Below are positions 1-9,245 of a DNA stretch of 64,000 bases, one piece after another; positions within the stretch are counted from its first letter, which is position 1; each line of letters starts with the position of its first letter. The stretch is from Staphylococcus muscae. GTDB taxonomy: Bacteria; Bacillota; Bacilli; Staphylococcales; Staphylococcaceae. The notes beneath the pieces were generated by a model that was not told the DNA's origin, did no database searches, and was given only the letters and a program-made list of their open reading frames with translations. The DNA is taken from the NCBI RefSeq assembly GCF_003019275.1, contig NZ_CP027848.1, forward strand, positions 1,488,001-1,552,000. Reading direction: 5' to 3'. The translations under genes and the position numbers were made by a program.

Positions 1-150
1 TTGTTAGTCGAATATTATAAAGGGAAAATCAGAAATACTATACAGAAATTAAAAGAATGGAGTTCGACTAAAAAGTGTGAAACAGTTTAATATAAAAGTA
101 AGTCGTCTATCCTTTAGACGTCAAATGACGTAGAAAGGGGGTGGATGTAT

Positions 151-249
151 ATGATCGGGACACTCTTTCATGTCGCAACCACAGTAATAAGTGGTTGTAT
201 AGTTGCCTTGTTTGCGCATTGGCTACGTAAACGAGACGAGAAAAAATAG
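151..249 (+). CDS. Fst-family type I toxin peptide, copy 1 (32 aa)
   Basis: Small hydrophobic peptide of 32 residues that begins MIGTLFHVATTVISGC and ends in the charged tail WLRKRDEKK. One membrane helix followed by a basic/acidic tail is the layout of Fst/Ldr-type membrane toxins common in staphylococci and on enterococcal plasmids. An AGAAAGGGGGT ribosome-binding site lies just upstream of the ATG. A hairpin-forming region (GTCGTCT/AGACGTC, about 101-121) precedes the gene, as in Fst RNAI leaders. The gene is followed by a strong terminator and a facing antitoxin promoter. Family membership is inferred from length, topology and locus design; toxicity is not visible in sequence. Confidence 0.8.
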   Translation: MIGTLFHVATTVISGCIVALFAHWLRKRDEKK

Positions 250-270
250 ACGATGAAGCCAAACCAAATA

Positions 271-306
271 AACCCCCACACTAGTAACAGTAGTGTGGGG
301 GTTTTG
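271..306. terminator. Bidirectional terminator of toxin/antitoxin pair, copy 1
   Basis: AACCCCCACACTA and TAGTGTGGGGGTT form a near-perfect stem around a short loop, with T-runs on either strand. In Fst systems this terminator is shared by the converging toxin and antitoxin RNAs. Confidence 0.9.
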
Positions 307-334
307 GTGTATGATATGATTGGAACACTCTTCT
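271..334 (-). ncRNA. Predicted RNAII-type antisense antitoxin, copy 1
   Basis: On the minus strand an extended -10 (TGTTATAAT, plus positions 340-348) would start an RNA near 333 that ends at the shared terminator, about 63 nt, close to the size of the pAD1 RNAII. Its 5' end lies over ATGATTGGAACACTCTT (316-332), a direct repeat (15 of 17 bases) of the toxin start region at 151-167. The RNA would therefore pair with the toxin translation start, as the known DR elements do. No good -35 is seen. Confidence 0.65.
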
Positions 335-620
335 ATTACATTATAACACTTCGTCCAGAAAAAGAAAAATTAGGAAAGTTTAGATTCTGTGTTTGGATAG
401 CATAAATAATATGAAAAACTGTAAAATTTATAAAGCAGTTAAATAGTAAGGAATATTGATATGACAATGTTTGTTAGTCGAATATTATAAAGGGAAAATC
501 AGAAATACTATACAGAAATTAAAAGAATGGAGTTCGACTAAAAAGTGTGAAACAGTTTAATATAAAAGTAAGTCGTCTATCCTTTAGACGTCAAATGACG
601 TAGAAAGGGGGTGGATGTAT

Positions 621-719
621 ATGATCGGGACACTCTTTCATGTCGCAACCACAGTAATAAGTGGTTGTATAGTTGCCTTGTTTGCGCATTGGCTACGTAA
701 ACGAGACGAGAAAAAATAG
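621..719 (+). CDS. Fst-family type I toxin peptide, copy 2 (32 aa)
   Basis: Encodes the same 32-residue peptide as the ORF at 151-249, with the same AGAAAGGGGGT ribosome-binding site and the same leader. Because the duplicated unit includes the antitoxin promoter, each copy is self-contained. Two identical copies would share cross-acting antitoxins. Confidence 0.8.
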   Translation: MIGTLFHVATTVISGCIVALFAHWLRKRDEKK

Positions 720-740
720 ACGATGAAGCCAAACCAAATA

Positions 741-776
741 AACCCCCACACTAGTAACAGTAGTGTGGGGGTTTTG
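741..776. terminator. Bidirectional terminator of toxin/antitoxin pair, copy 2
   Basis: Same stem-loop as at 271-306, with T-runs on both strands. Confidence 0.9.
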
Positions 777-804
777 GTGTATGATATGATTGGAACACTC
801 TTCT
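741..804 (-). ncRNA. Predicted RNAII-type antisense antitoxin, copy 2
   Basis: Same extended -10 on the minus strand (plus 810-818) and same direct repeat of the toxin start region (786-802) as in copy 1. The predicted RNA is about 63 nt and ends at the terminator at 741. Confidence 0.65.
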
Positions 805-1083
805 ATTACATTATAACACTTCGTCCAGAAAAAGAAAAATTAGGAAAGTTTAGATTCTGTGGTTACTACATGTTCATTATATCAAAATAGTAAAGTGTTG
901 AAGTTTTGGTGCAGGTCTCTTTTTACGTGAACGAAGCCGATATTACTGCATCTATTCATAAATGTTGATAAGATATAAAGCATTAGGCTTCTAAAAATCT
1001 GGATGTTTTTAAAATGAAATCTCTACATGATTTTGCTTATTTTTGGGAATATATCAATATATGAAGAAGAAAGAAGGGCGTAT

Positions 1084-2133
1084 ATGTTTTTAGCTTGGAA
1101 TGAAATTAAACGCAATAAATTAAAGTTTGGTCTTATTATCGGTGTGCTGATCATGATTAGTTATTTGCTGTTTTTACTATCTGGTCTGGCGAGTGGGCTG
1201 ATGAATATGAATAGAGAAGGGATTGATCGCTGGCAAGCAGATGCGATTATCCTAAATAAAGATGCGAATCAAACCGTACAACAATCATTGTTTGAAAAAG
1301 AGGATGTGAAGGACGTCTATGACAAACAAGCTACGTTAAAACAGGCCGGAGTTATCGTATCGAATAGTGATAAGGAAGAGAATGCTTTATTATTCGGTGT
1401 AGAAAAACAATCATTTTTAATTCCAAAAATAATTGAAGGAAAGCCATTTAAGGCTGACAATGAAGTCATTGCGGATGAAACGTTAAAAGAAAAAGGATTC
1501 AAAGTGGGAGACACACTTTCTCTATCACAATCTGATGAAACGGTTAAAATTGTTGGATTTAGTGAAAGTGCGAAGTACAACGCATCACCGGTGTTGTTTG
1601 GAAATGATGCCACAATTGAAAAACTGAATCCTTCTTTAAATGATGAAGTGACAAATGCAGTTGTTGTTAAAGATAAGAACTGGGAGAAGAAAACAATAGA
1701 GAGTGATTTGGAAGCAATCGAAATTGAAAGCTTTATTGAAAATTTACCAGGCTATCAAGCACAGAATTTAACATTAAACTTTATGATTTCATTCTTGTTT
1801 GTGATCTCTGCGACAGTTATCGGTATTTTCTTGTATGTCATGACACTACAAAAAACAAGCTTATTTGGTGTATTAAAAGCACAAGGCTTCACAAATGGTT
1901 ATTTAGCGAAAGTCGTGCTATCACAAACGTTCATTATTTCATTAATTGGAACATTGATTGGTTTAGGTTTAACACTACTAACTGGTGCCTTTTTGCCAAG
2001 TGCAGTTCCTATTAAGTTCGACACAGTAACGCTTATTATTTATGGGGTGGTGCTTATCGTTGTGTCACTGATTGGTAGCTTATTTTCAATATTGACGATT
2101 CGAAAGGTAGATCCATTGAAAGCAATTGGGTAA
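1084..2133 (+). CDS. FtsX-family ABC transporter permease, HrtB-like
   Basis: Membrane subunit of an ABC exporter, 349 aa from the ATG at 1084 (MFLAWNEIKRNKLKF), which has a GAAGAAAGAAGGGCG ribosome-binding site; the frame is open further upstream but without a better start. One membrane helix near residues 15-35 is followed by an extracytoplasmic domain of about 200 residues, then three helices and a C-terminal RKVDPLKAIG, the usual FtsX/MacB-type four-helix layout. It pairs with the ATPase gene 17 bp downstream. The topology and length match the haem exporter permease HrtB and related peptide exporters, but no HssRS-like sensor is adjacent, so the substrate is open. Confidence 0.85.
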   Translation: MFLAWNEIKRNKLKFGLIIGVLIMISYLLFLLSGLASGLMNMNREGIDRWQADAIILNKDANQTVQQSLFEKEDVKDVYDKQATLKQAGVIVSNSDKEENALLFGVEKQSFLIPKIIEGKPFKADNEVIADETLKEKGFKVGDTLSLSQSDETVKIVGFSESAKYNASPVLFGNDATIEKLNPSLNDEVTNAVVVKDKNWEKKTIESDLEAIEIESFIENLPGYQAQNLTLNFMISFLFVISATVIGIFLYVMTLQKTSLFGVLKAQGFTNGYLAKVVLSQTFIISLIGTLIGLGLTLLTGAFLPSAVPIKFDTVTLIIYGVVLIVVSLIGSLFSILTIRKVDPLKAIG

Positions 2134-2150
2134 AGGAAGGTGAAAATGAC

Positions 2151-2819
2151 ATGTTGGAATTTAAAAATGTAACGAAGGATTTTAAAGATGGGAATCAAAC
2201 GATACAAGCTGTGAAGCCAACATCATTGAAGTTTGAGAAGAATGAATTAATTGCGATTATTGGGCCTTCAGGTTCTGGTAAGAGTACGTTTTTGACGATG
2301 GCCGGTGCGCTACAAACACCGACTTCTGGTGATATTTTAATTAATAATCAAGATATTTCCAAAATGTCTCAAAAAGCGCTCGCACAAACACGTATGCAGG
2401 AGATTGGTTTTATTCTACAAGCAACGAACTTGGTGCCGTTTTTAACGGTGAAACAACAATTCAAGTTGTTGGCAAAACAGAAGAAGGATATCTTGAGTGA
2501 AGAAGCGTATCAAAAGCTGATGAAACAGTTGAATTTGGATGCGATTGAAAACAAACTTCCAAGTGAAATATCAGGCGGTCAAAAACAACGTGTGGCGATT
2601 GCGAAAGCATTGTATACAAAACCATCAATTATTTTAGCAGATGAGCCTACTGCTGCATTGGATACGGAAAATGCGATGGAAGTCATGCGTATTTTAAAAG
2701 AACAGTCTAAAGAACAAAATAAAACGTGTATCGTTGTGACCCATGATGAGCGACTGACATCATATTGCGACAAAGTGTATCACATGGAAGATGGTGTGCT
2801 GGAAGAAGTACAGAATTGA
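2151..2819 (+). CDS. ABC transporter ATP-binding protein, HrtA-like
   Basis: ATPase partner of the FtsX-type permease immediately upstream, 222 aa, the usual length of the MacB/LolD/HrtA group. Visible motifs are Walker A GPSGSGKST (about residues 38-46), a Q-loop region FILQAT, the signature SGGQKQRVAIAKAL (about 141-154), Walker B IILADEP with TAALD, and the H-loop VVTHDERL. The gene starts 17 bp after the permease stop with an AGGAAGGTGAAA ribosome-binding site, so the two are an operon. The ATPase assignment is certain; a haem-efflux role is only suggested by the pair's architecture. Confidence 0.9.
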   Translation: MLEFKNVTKDFKDGNQTIQAVKPTSLKFEKNELIAIIGPSGSGKSTFLTMAGALQTPTSGDILINNQDISKMSQKALAQTRMQEIGFILQATNLVPFLTVKQQFKLLAKQKKDILSEEAYQKLMKQLNLDAIENKLPSEISGGQKQRVAIAKALYTKPSIILADEPTAALDTENAMEVMRILKEQSKEQNKTCIVVTHDERLTSYCDKVYHMEDGVLEEVQN

Positions 2820-2876
2820 TATGTGAGGTCAAATCAAATAAAATATATATGATAAAAGATAGAAGGAGTTGATCGT

Positions 2877-3077
2877 ATGGTAGTGGATAAATTTGCATAT
2901 GTACTACTTGCATTCTTTATAGGAGGTCTTGGTGCACATAAATTTTATGCGAAAAAAACAGGCTGGGGTGTCTTGTACTTGCTATTTTGTTGGACAGGTA
3001 TTCCAGGCGTGATTGCTATTATTGAAGCAATTATTGCCTTACTCAGACCATCTGACAATGGTAAAATAACCGTTTAA
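2877..3077 (+). CDS. TM2-domain small membrane protein
   Basis: A 66-residue protein with the TM2 domain: a first helix AYVLLAFFIGGLGAHKFY with the characteristic GxxGAHxFY turn, a second helix around LYLLFCWTGIPGVIAIIEAI, and a short polar tail. Ribosome-binding site AAGGAG lies 8 bases before the ATG. TM2 proteins are widespread membrane proteins of poorly defined function. It is followed by its own terminator, so it appears to be monocistronic. Confidence 0.85.
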   Translation: MVVDKFAYVLLAFFIGGLGAHKFYAKKTGWGVLYLLFCWTGIPGVIAIIEAIIALLRPSDNGKITV

Positions 3078-3086
3078 TCTGAAGTG

Positions 3087-3115
3087 AAAAGGGGTCGTGT
3101 AAAGCGATCTCTTTT
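3087..3115 (+). terminator. Terminator after the TM2 gene
   Basis: AAAAGGGGTCG and CGATCTCTTTTT form a stem with G-U pairs, followed by a T-run. Confidence 0.7.
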
Positions 3116-3226
3116 TAAATAATAAAAAATATTACGATTTCGAGATAAAATCATTGCATTATTCAAATAAAGTTGATAAACTGACTCTAATATAAAATTT
3201 ATACTTAATTATTTGGAGGAATTATC

Positions 3227-3742
3227 ATGACAAAATTTACTTTTGATAAAGCACATAGCGATTTAGATTTTCAAATTAAACACTTAATGGTTTCACGTAC
3301 AAAAGGAAGCTTCGATGACTTCGCAGTAAATGTTGAAGGTGACATCAATGACTTGAGCACACTTCAAGCAAACGTAACAATTGATCCAAAATCAATCAAC
3401 ACTGCTAATGAAGATCGTGACAATCACTTAAGATCAGGTGACTTCTTCGCAACTGAAGAGTTCAGCACCATTACATTCGTTACTAAAAAAGTAAGTGAAG
3501 ACAGCGTGACAGGTGACTTAACAATCAAAGGTGTTACACGTGAAGAAACATTCGATGTAGAATTCAACGGCGTAAGCAAAAACCCATTAGACGGTTCACA
3601 AGTAACAGGATTCATCGTAACGGGTAAAATCAACCGTGAAAACTATGACATTACATTTAACCAAGCATTAGAAACAGGTGGTGTGATGTTAGGTAAAGAT
3701 GTAAAATTCGAAGCATCTGTTGAGTTTGTAGTAGAAGACTAA
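3227..3742 (+). CDS. YceI-family protein
   Basis: A 171-residue YceI-like protein. The family is a lipocalin-like beta-barrel that binds isoprenoid-type lipids in characterised members. Typical signatures are HSDLDFQIKHLMVSRTKGSF at the N-terminus, the region DRDNHLRSGDFFATEEF, FVTKKV, and DLTIKGVTREETFDVEF. There is no signal peptide, so a cytoplasmic location is likely, as for other staphylococcal members. The ATG follows TTGGAGGAATTATC. The gene stands alone between two terminators; its physiological role is unknown. Confidence 0.9.
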   Translation: MTKFTFDKAHSDLDFQIKHLMVSRTKGSFDDFAVNVEGDINDLSTLQANVTIDPKSINTANEDRDNHLRSGDFFATEEFSTITFVTKKVSEDSVTGDLTIKGVTREETFDVEFNGVSKNPLDGSQVTGFIVTGKINRENYDITFNQALETGGVMLGKDVKFEASVEFVVED

Positions 3743-3751
3743 TCAAATCAA

Positions 3752-3790
3752 AAAAAGCAACTTCCTTTATGAGAAGTTGCTTTTTTTACG
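3752..3790 (+). terminator. Terminator after the YceI gene
   Basis: AAAAGCAACTTC and GAAGTTGCTTTTTTT form a perfect stem with a T-run. Confidence 0.9.
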
Positions 3791-3832
3791 TTCTAAGACG
3801 TCCGTAAGTCTAAAGTTACTCACACGGTAGAC

Positions 3833-4654
3833 TTACCGCATCCGTGCATCGAGTATCTGTTCTACCACCACTGCGATGCCATCGTGGTTGTTATCGTCAG
3901 TGATGATATCTGCAATGTCCTTAATTTCTTGTGTTGCATTACCCATCGCAACACCAATGCCTGCATCGTTTAACATTTCCATATCGTTGAGCTGATCGCC
4001 AAATGCGATGACGTTTTGCTTTCGAATGCCGATTGCTTGGCATATATGGTCTAACGCATTGGATTTGTTCACGCCGTTTGCGGTGATTTCCAAGTAAAAG
4101 GGTGTCGAACGAATCGTATGAAGCGTGTCACCGCAAAAACCTTGAATTTCTGTCGCAATACCATCAATATAGTCAGGATCTTGTGTTAATAAAATTTTGA
4201 CTGGATGGAAGTCAATTATCTCATGTAACTTTGGTTCGTAGATAAGCTCTAAGCGATGTGCACGAGATTCATGTTGAACATATTGATTGTCTGGTGTATT
4301 TGTATATAGTTTACCATCGTGATCTACAATGTAAGTCAAGTTTAAGTCTTGTATGGCTGTTAAAAATTCACGTGCTTCTGCTAGGTCAATCCCTTTTTTA
4401 AAGCGTGTTTCTCCTGTTGTAACATCAAGAACAAGTCCCCCGTTATAAGCACCAATCAAGCCGTGATGTTGATGGAGTTGTAACTCCTCAGTCTCATAAT
4501 GAAAGCCCGTACGAGGACGACCAGAAACCAATGCTACTTTAATCCCTTGTTTTTGAGCAGTAATCAGTGCCTGTTGTGTTCGTTCAGTGATATGTCCTTG
4601 ATCATTAATGAGTGTGCCATCACAATCTAAAGCGATTAATTGAATGTCTTGCAT
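3833..4654 (-). CDS. Cof-type HAD-IIB phosphatase
   Basis: A 273-residue member of the haloacid-dehalogenase superfamily, subclass IIB (Cof/YidA type), which dephosphorylates sugar phosphates and similar metabolites in the cytosol. Motif I is ALDCDGTLIN (about residues 8-17), motif II lies in LVSGRP, the conserved lysine is in NGVNKSNAL, and motif III/IV is FGDQLNDMEML with the following VAMGNA. The cap domain occupies about residues 85-190. The ATG has an AAGGATGAAAAAGG upstream. It lies downstream of the glucosidase gene on the same strand, separated by inverted repeats, so co-transcription is possible but not required. Confidence 0.9.
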   Translation of the reverse strand: MQDIQLIALDCDGTLINDQGHITERTQQALITAQKQGIKVALVSGRPRTGFHYETEELQLHQHHGLIGAYNGGLVLDVTTGETRFKKGIDLAEAREFLTAIQDLNLTYIVDHDGKLYTNTPDNQYVQHESRAHRLELIYEPKLHEIIDFHPVKILLTQDPDYIDGIATEIQGFCGDTLHTIRSTPFYLEITANGVNKSNALDHICQAIGIRKQNVIAFGDQLNDMEMLNDAGIGVAMGNATQEIKDIADIITDDNNHDGIAVVVEQILDARMR

Positions 4655-4740
4655 GCCTTTTTCATCCTTTCGAAAAAGAGGGGGCTGAAACAGTTCCTTC
4701 CTTTTGAATATAGATATAAGTATAGTGGCAGTAGGTGTCT

Positions 4741-4776
4741 AAAGTGAAAATGCGTTTTTGAAAACTCTTTTCACTT
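4741..4776. repeat. Inverted repeat AAGTGAAAA / TTTTCACTT
   Basis: A stem of AAAGTGAAAA and TTTTCACTT around a 17-base spacer, directly beside the GTGGGAC hairpin at 4792-4854. This pairing of elements recurs in staphylococcal intergenic regions; I have not verified other copies here. Confidence 0.5.
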
Positions 4777-4791
4777 CTAGTCACCCTTGCC

Positions 4792-4854
4792 GGGGTGGGA
4801 CGACGAAATCTTTTATAGTAATAAAGATTTCTGTCCCACTCCCCCTCATAACAT
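4792..4854. terminator. GTGGGAC-type long hairpin between glucosidase and HAD genes
   Basis: GGGGTGGGAC...GAAATCTTTTA and TAAAGATTTC..GTCCCACTCCCC form a long imperfect stem. Such GGGAC/GTCCC hairpins are common staphylococcal intergenic elements and may end or attenuate the minus-strand transcript of the glucosidase. There is no clear T-tract, so a pure terminator role is uncertain. Confidence 0.5.
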
Positions 4855-4857
4855 TGA

Positions 4858-6306
<1,449 letters not shown>

Positions 6307-6341
6307 TCATTTCTTTGTTCTCACCATAATTATTAATCAAC

Positions 6342-6370
6342 ATTATAATTGTACTGGTACAATTATTCAA
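6342..6370 (-). promoter_or_regulatory. bglA promoter with GntR operator in the spacer
   Basis: On the minus strand TTGAAT (6370-6365) and TATAAT (6347-6342) are separated by exactly 17 bases. Most of that spacer is the perfect palindrome AATTGTAC-TG-GTACAATT (6347-6364). A repressor bound there would block RNA polymerase directly. The half-sites GTAC fit sugar-responsive GntR/HutC-type regulators, and the divergent regulator gene is the obvious ligand. Confidence 0.75.
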
Positions 6371-6430
6371 GTGCGTAACTATGTTGAATTGTGTATAATG
6401 AGTGAAAGCTTGAATAAAGGAGTAACAGCC

Positions 6431-7135
6431 GTGAATAAATATCAACAAATCGCATATGAAATTGAACAACATATTCATGAACATAACTTGGCGCAAGGGA
6501 CAAAATTGGATAGCTTAGATACATTGACAAAGCGTTACAATGTCAGCAGAAGTACCATTAGCAAGGCATTGGATACCCTTGAAAAACGTGGTGCGATATT
6601 CCAACAACGTGGTAGTGGCATTTTCGTTAGACGCCAACGACGTGAAGGTTATATGAGTTTACTTGTCACAAGTGGCTTCAGCGCCAACTTCCAAGACAGC
6701 AATATTCGCTATGACGTATTGAATGTTGAAAAGACTGTTGCGGACGAAGACGTCGCCAACAACTTGCATATCGAAGCAGGGGCGCCTGTCTACTTAGTCG
6801 AACGACTCGTGTATATGGATGAAGAGAAGTTATGTAAGGAAGTGTCATACTTTCCTGTCCAAGTTGTTCCATATTTGAATAAAGAAATTGCCGAGCAGTC
6901 TATTTTTCATTATTTAGAAACAGCCTATAAGATAAATATTAGCTTTGCGGACGTCTACTTAGTCATTGACCAATTGAACGAGGCAGAAGCGGACATGTTA
7001 GACTTACCGCTGTTATCGCCCGGTCTTTATATGGAACAAGTCGTTTACTTAGCGACAGGCATCCCATTTGATTATTCAAAAGTTGTGTATCATTACAAAC
7101 ACGCAAAATTCTTCTTACAATCCGTCAATAATTAA
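6431..7135 (+). CDS. GntR/HutC-family transcriptional regulator of bglA
   Basis: A 234-residue regulator with an N-terminal winged helix (about residues 5-70; RYNVSRSTISKALDTLEKRG is the recognition segment, then QQRGSGIFV) and a C-terminal UTRA ligand-binding domain (about 90-230). The GTG at 6431 is preferred over upstream in-frame starts because AATAAAGGAG sits 8 bases before it and the protein then starts at the usual MNKYQQIA. It is divergent from bglA and shares the intergenic operator, as TreR/BglR-type phosphosugar sensors do. The inducer is inferred to be a phosphorylated beta-glucoside. Confidence 0.85.
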   Translation: MNKYQQIAYEIEQHIHEHNLAQGTKLDSLDTLTKRYNVSRSTISKALDTLEKRGAIFQQRGSGIFVRRQRREGYMSLLVTSGFSANFQDSNIRYDVLNVEKTVADEDVANNLHIEAGAPVYLVERLVYMDEEKLCKEVSYFPVQVVPYLNKEIAEQSIFHYLETAYKINISFADVYLVIDQLNEAEADMLDLPLLSPGLYMEQVVYLATGIPFDYSKVVYHYKHAKFFLQSVNN

Positions 7136-7230
7136 AAATGTGACTTATTGTCTGGATGTTATAAAAAGCCACAATAACAAACTAAAATGTTGTATAATTA
7201 AATTAATGAAATACTCAATGGAGGTTTGTT

Positions 7231-8172
7231 ATGAAAAAGCAAAATATGTTCATCGGAGTCGTGGCCAGTACAATGTTACTTGCAGGATGTGGTTTTTTAA
7301 ATAACAACTCAGAAAAAACATCACAATCTGAGACACAAACAGCGAGTCAAAAAGATAAAGAAAAGACGCAACAAGATCAAAATACGAAAAATGAAGTACA
7401 AACAAGCAACGAAACACAAAAAAATAACACATCTGAAAACAACGAAGTCCAACAAAGTAAAAGTCGTTCAATCGACCATGTGTACCAAAAAAACACACGA
7501 GAATACTATGCACAAATTTGGTTGAGTGTAAGAAACGATATGGAGAGTTTCGATAATTTGTCATTGTCATATGGCGTTTATGATCGCTCAGGAGAACCAG
7601 TGAATTACAATAATGCAGATGCATCAGCAACGTTCCCACAAGGCACGATGCAATTAATGCCAACGCCAACAGCGGGAGGCTCTATCACATTTAAAGATAA
7701 TGATGATGGAACAATCACAGTTTATGATGTCCCAACGAAGTTCCAAGATCTTCAATGGATTGAGGATGACGATTATTCATTAAGTGAAACGCAAAAAATG
7801 ATGAATAGCGGTCAAACTTATCCAATTAAGGATGTATCACAATCAGATATTGATTTTGTGGCGGAACATATTGAAAACAGTACACCGATTTCATCGGGAA
7901 CGACGAATTCAAGCAATGGATCAAGTAGTGCATCGTCAAGCGCATCTTCATCAAGCACAACAGTCACACGTAACAACGTTATCGACTTAGTAGAAGACTA
8001 TGAAGGTCATATGTTAGATACAGACATGTATACGTATAAAGAGCCGGAACAAATGTCAGACGGCCGATGGGGCTTTTCAATTTTAGATAAGTCCGGGAAC
8101 CTTAAAGGGTCATACATTATCGATACAGACGGTACCGTCACGAAGTACGATGAAAAAGGGCAGCCAGTGTAA
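7231..8172 (+). CDS. Lipoprotein of a four-member paralogous family (member 1)
   Basis: A 313-residue predicted lipoprotein of unknown function. The signal peptide ends in the lipobox LLAGC (Cys about residue 20) and is followed by an N/Q/K-rich flexible stretch (about 25-85). An N-domain follows with NTREYYAQIWL, GGSITFKDNDDGTITVYD and SDIDFVAEHIENSTP, then a serine-rich linker (about 225-245). The last 70 residues form a domain shared with the genes at 8337, 27349 and 29762: VTRNNVIDLVEDYEG, YKEPEQ, WGFS, GSYI, DGTVTKYDE. The N-domain is shared only with the next gene. GGAGG lies before the ATG. It should be anchored on the outer face of the membrane. Confidence 0.85.
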   Translation: MKKQNMFIGVVASTMLLAGCGFLNNNSEKTSQSETQTASQKDKEKTQQDQNTKNEVQTSNETQKNNTSENNEVQQSKSRSIDHVYQKNTREYYAQIWLSVRNDMESFDNLSLSYGVYDRSGEPVNYNNADASATFPQGTMQLMPTPTAGGSITFKDNDDGTITVYDVPTKFQDLQWIEDDDYSLSETQKMMNSGQTYPIKDVSQSDIDFVAEHIENSTPISSGTTNSSNGSSSASSSASSSSTTVTRNNVIDLVEDYEGHMLDTDMYTYKEPEQMSDGRWGFSILDKSGNLKGSYIIDTDGTVTKYDEKGQPV

Positions 8173-8203
8173 AGAATGAGGAATACATCACATATAAAAT
8201 TGA

Positions 8204-8244
8204 AAAACTGTCGATAAGGGTACGCCCAATATCGGCAGTTTTTT
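8204..8244 (+). terminator. Terminator between lipoprotein paralogs 1 and 2
   Basis: AAAACTGTCGATA and TATCGGCAGTTTTTT form a stem with a T-run. Confidence 0.85.
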
Positions 8245-8336
8245 AATATTTGACGAAAATATCTACAAAAGGTGGTTTATTAATTTACCTTGTACAATGT
8301 ATAATTAATTTATAAAAAGATTCGTGGGGGGCCTTT

Positions 8337-9224
8337 ATGAAAAAACAATCCATTCTCATTGGTGTTGTCGCAAGTACGCTATTGTTGACAGGGTGCAACT
8401 TGTTGGCGCCAAATAATCAAAATAACAATCAGTCAACAAATCATACAAAAAATCAAAACACTCATCAAGACGGACAAAGCAATCAAAATCATCAACAAAA
8501 TACGAATGATCAAGGGTCATATATTTATGATAAAAACACACGGGAATACTATGCGCAAATCTGGTTAACAGATAGAGACAACTTATCAGTATTTACGAGT
8601 ATGAATGATGTGTCATATACACCGATAGATGCATCGGGTACGCTTGTTAATCCTTATAATCCAGATGCGACAGTGAATTATCCTGATGGCACAATCGTGT
8701 TAAGTCCATCCGTAACAGCGGCGGGTAGTGTGACATTCAGAGATAACAATGATGGCACAGTGACATTTTTTGATGCACCGGGTCATTTTCATGATGATGG
8801 CTGGTTTGAAGATGATTTTTCATTAAGAGAATCTCAAAAAATAATCGATCAAGGACGTACTGTAACGATTAAAAATTCAGCACAGTCCGATATTAATTAT
8901 GTCGCACAGTACATCACACACAGTACACCAGAACCAAGTGCGGCTGAAGCATTTGAAGGCTTTGATGTAGAGAGACCTTCAAGTTCATCAAGTGATGACT
9001 CCGACACATCAGTGACACGTGACAATGTCATTGACTTAGTGGAAGACTATGAAGGGGAATATTTAGATACGGACACATATACATTCAAAGAACCAGAACA
9101 GCAATCAGATGGTAGTTGGGGCTTCTCAATCATTGATAAAGCAACAGGAGAGTTAGCAGGTTCTTATATTATTGATCCAGATGGTACCGTCACGAAGTAT
9201 GATGAGAACGGTGACCCAGAGTAA
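8337..9224 (+). CDS. Lipoprotein of the paralogous family (member 2)
   Basis: A 295-residue predicted lipoprotein, lipobox LLTGC, with an N/Q/H-rich linker after the cysteine. Its N-domain matches member 1 (NTREYYAQIWL, SVTFRDNNDGTVTFFD, SDINYVAQYITHSTP). A short Ser/Asp-rich linker then leads to the shared C-terminal domain (VTRDNVIDLVEDYEG to DGTVTKYDENG). Start by GTGGGGGGCCTTT before the ATG. It lies 164 bp after member 1, beyond a terminator, so the pair looks like a tandem gene duplication with separate promoters; TATAAT at 8300-8305 is a candidate -10. Function unknown. Confidence 0.85.
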   Translation: MKKQSILIGVVASTLLLTGCNLLAPNNQNNNQSTNHTKNQNTHQDGQSNQNHQQNTNDQGSYIYDKNTREYYAQIWLTDRDNLSVFTSMNDVSYTPIDASGTLVNPYNPDATVNYPDGTIVLSPSVTAAGSVTFRDNNDGTVTFFDAPGHFHDDGWFEDDFSLRESQKIIDQGRTVTIKNSAQSDINYVAQYITHSTPEPSAAEAFEGFDVERPSSSSSDDSDTSVTRDNVIDLVEDYEGEYLDTDTYTFKEPEQQSDGSWGFSIIDKATGELAGSYIIDPDGTVTKYDENGDPE

Positions 9225-9245
9225 TAAATATAGGTGGAGATAAAC

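Larger units (their letters stand above)
1..861. repeat. Tandem duplication of a ~391 bp Fst toxin-antitoxin cassette (period 470 bp)
   Basis: Bases 1-391 recur at 471-861 with no difference that I could see by eye. Each unit holds an upstream region, a toxin ORF, a shared terminator and the antitoxin promoter. The 79 bp between the units (392-470) are not repeated after the second unit. The window begins exactly at the first base of the repeat, so further copies may lie upstream. Confidence 0.9.

Noticed and set aside
1027..1083. Nineteen-codon N-terminal extension of the ABC permease
   Set aside because: The ATG at 1084 has a good ribosome-binding site and starts where FtsX-type permeases usually start.
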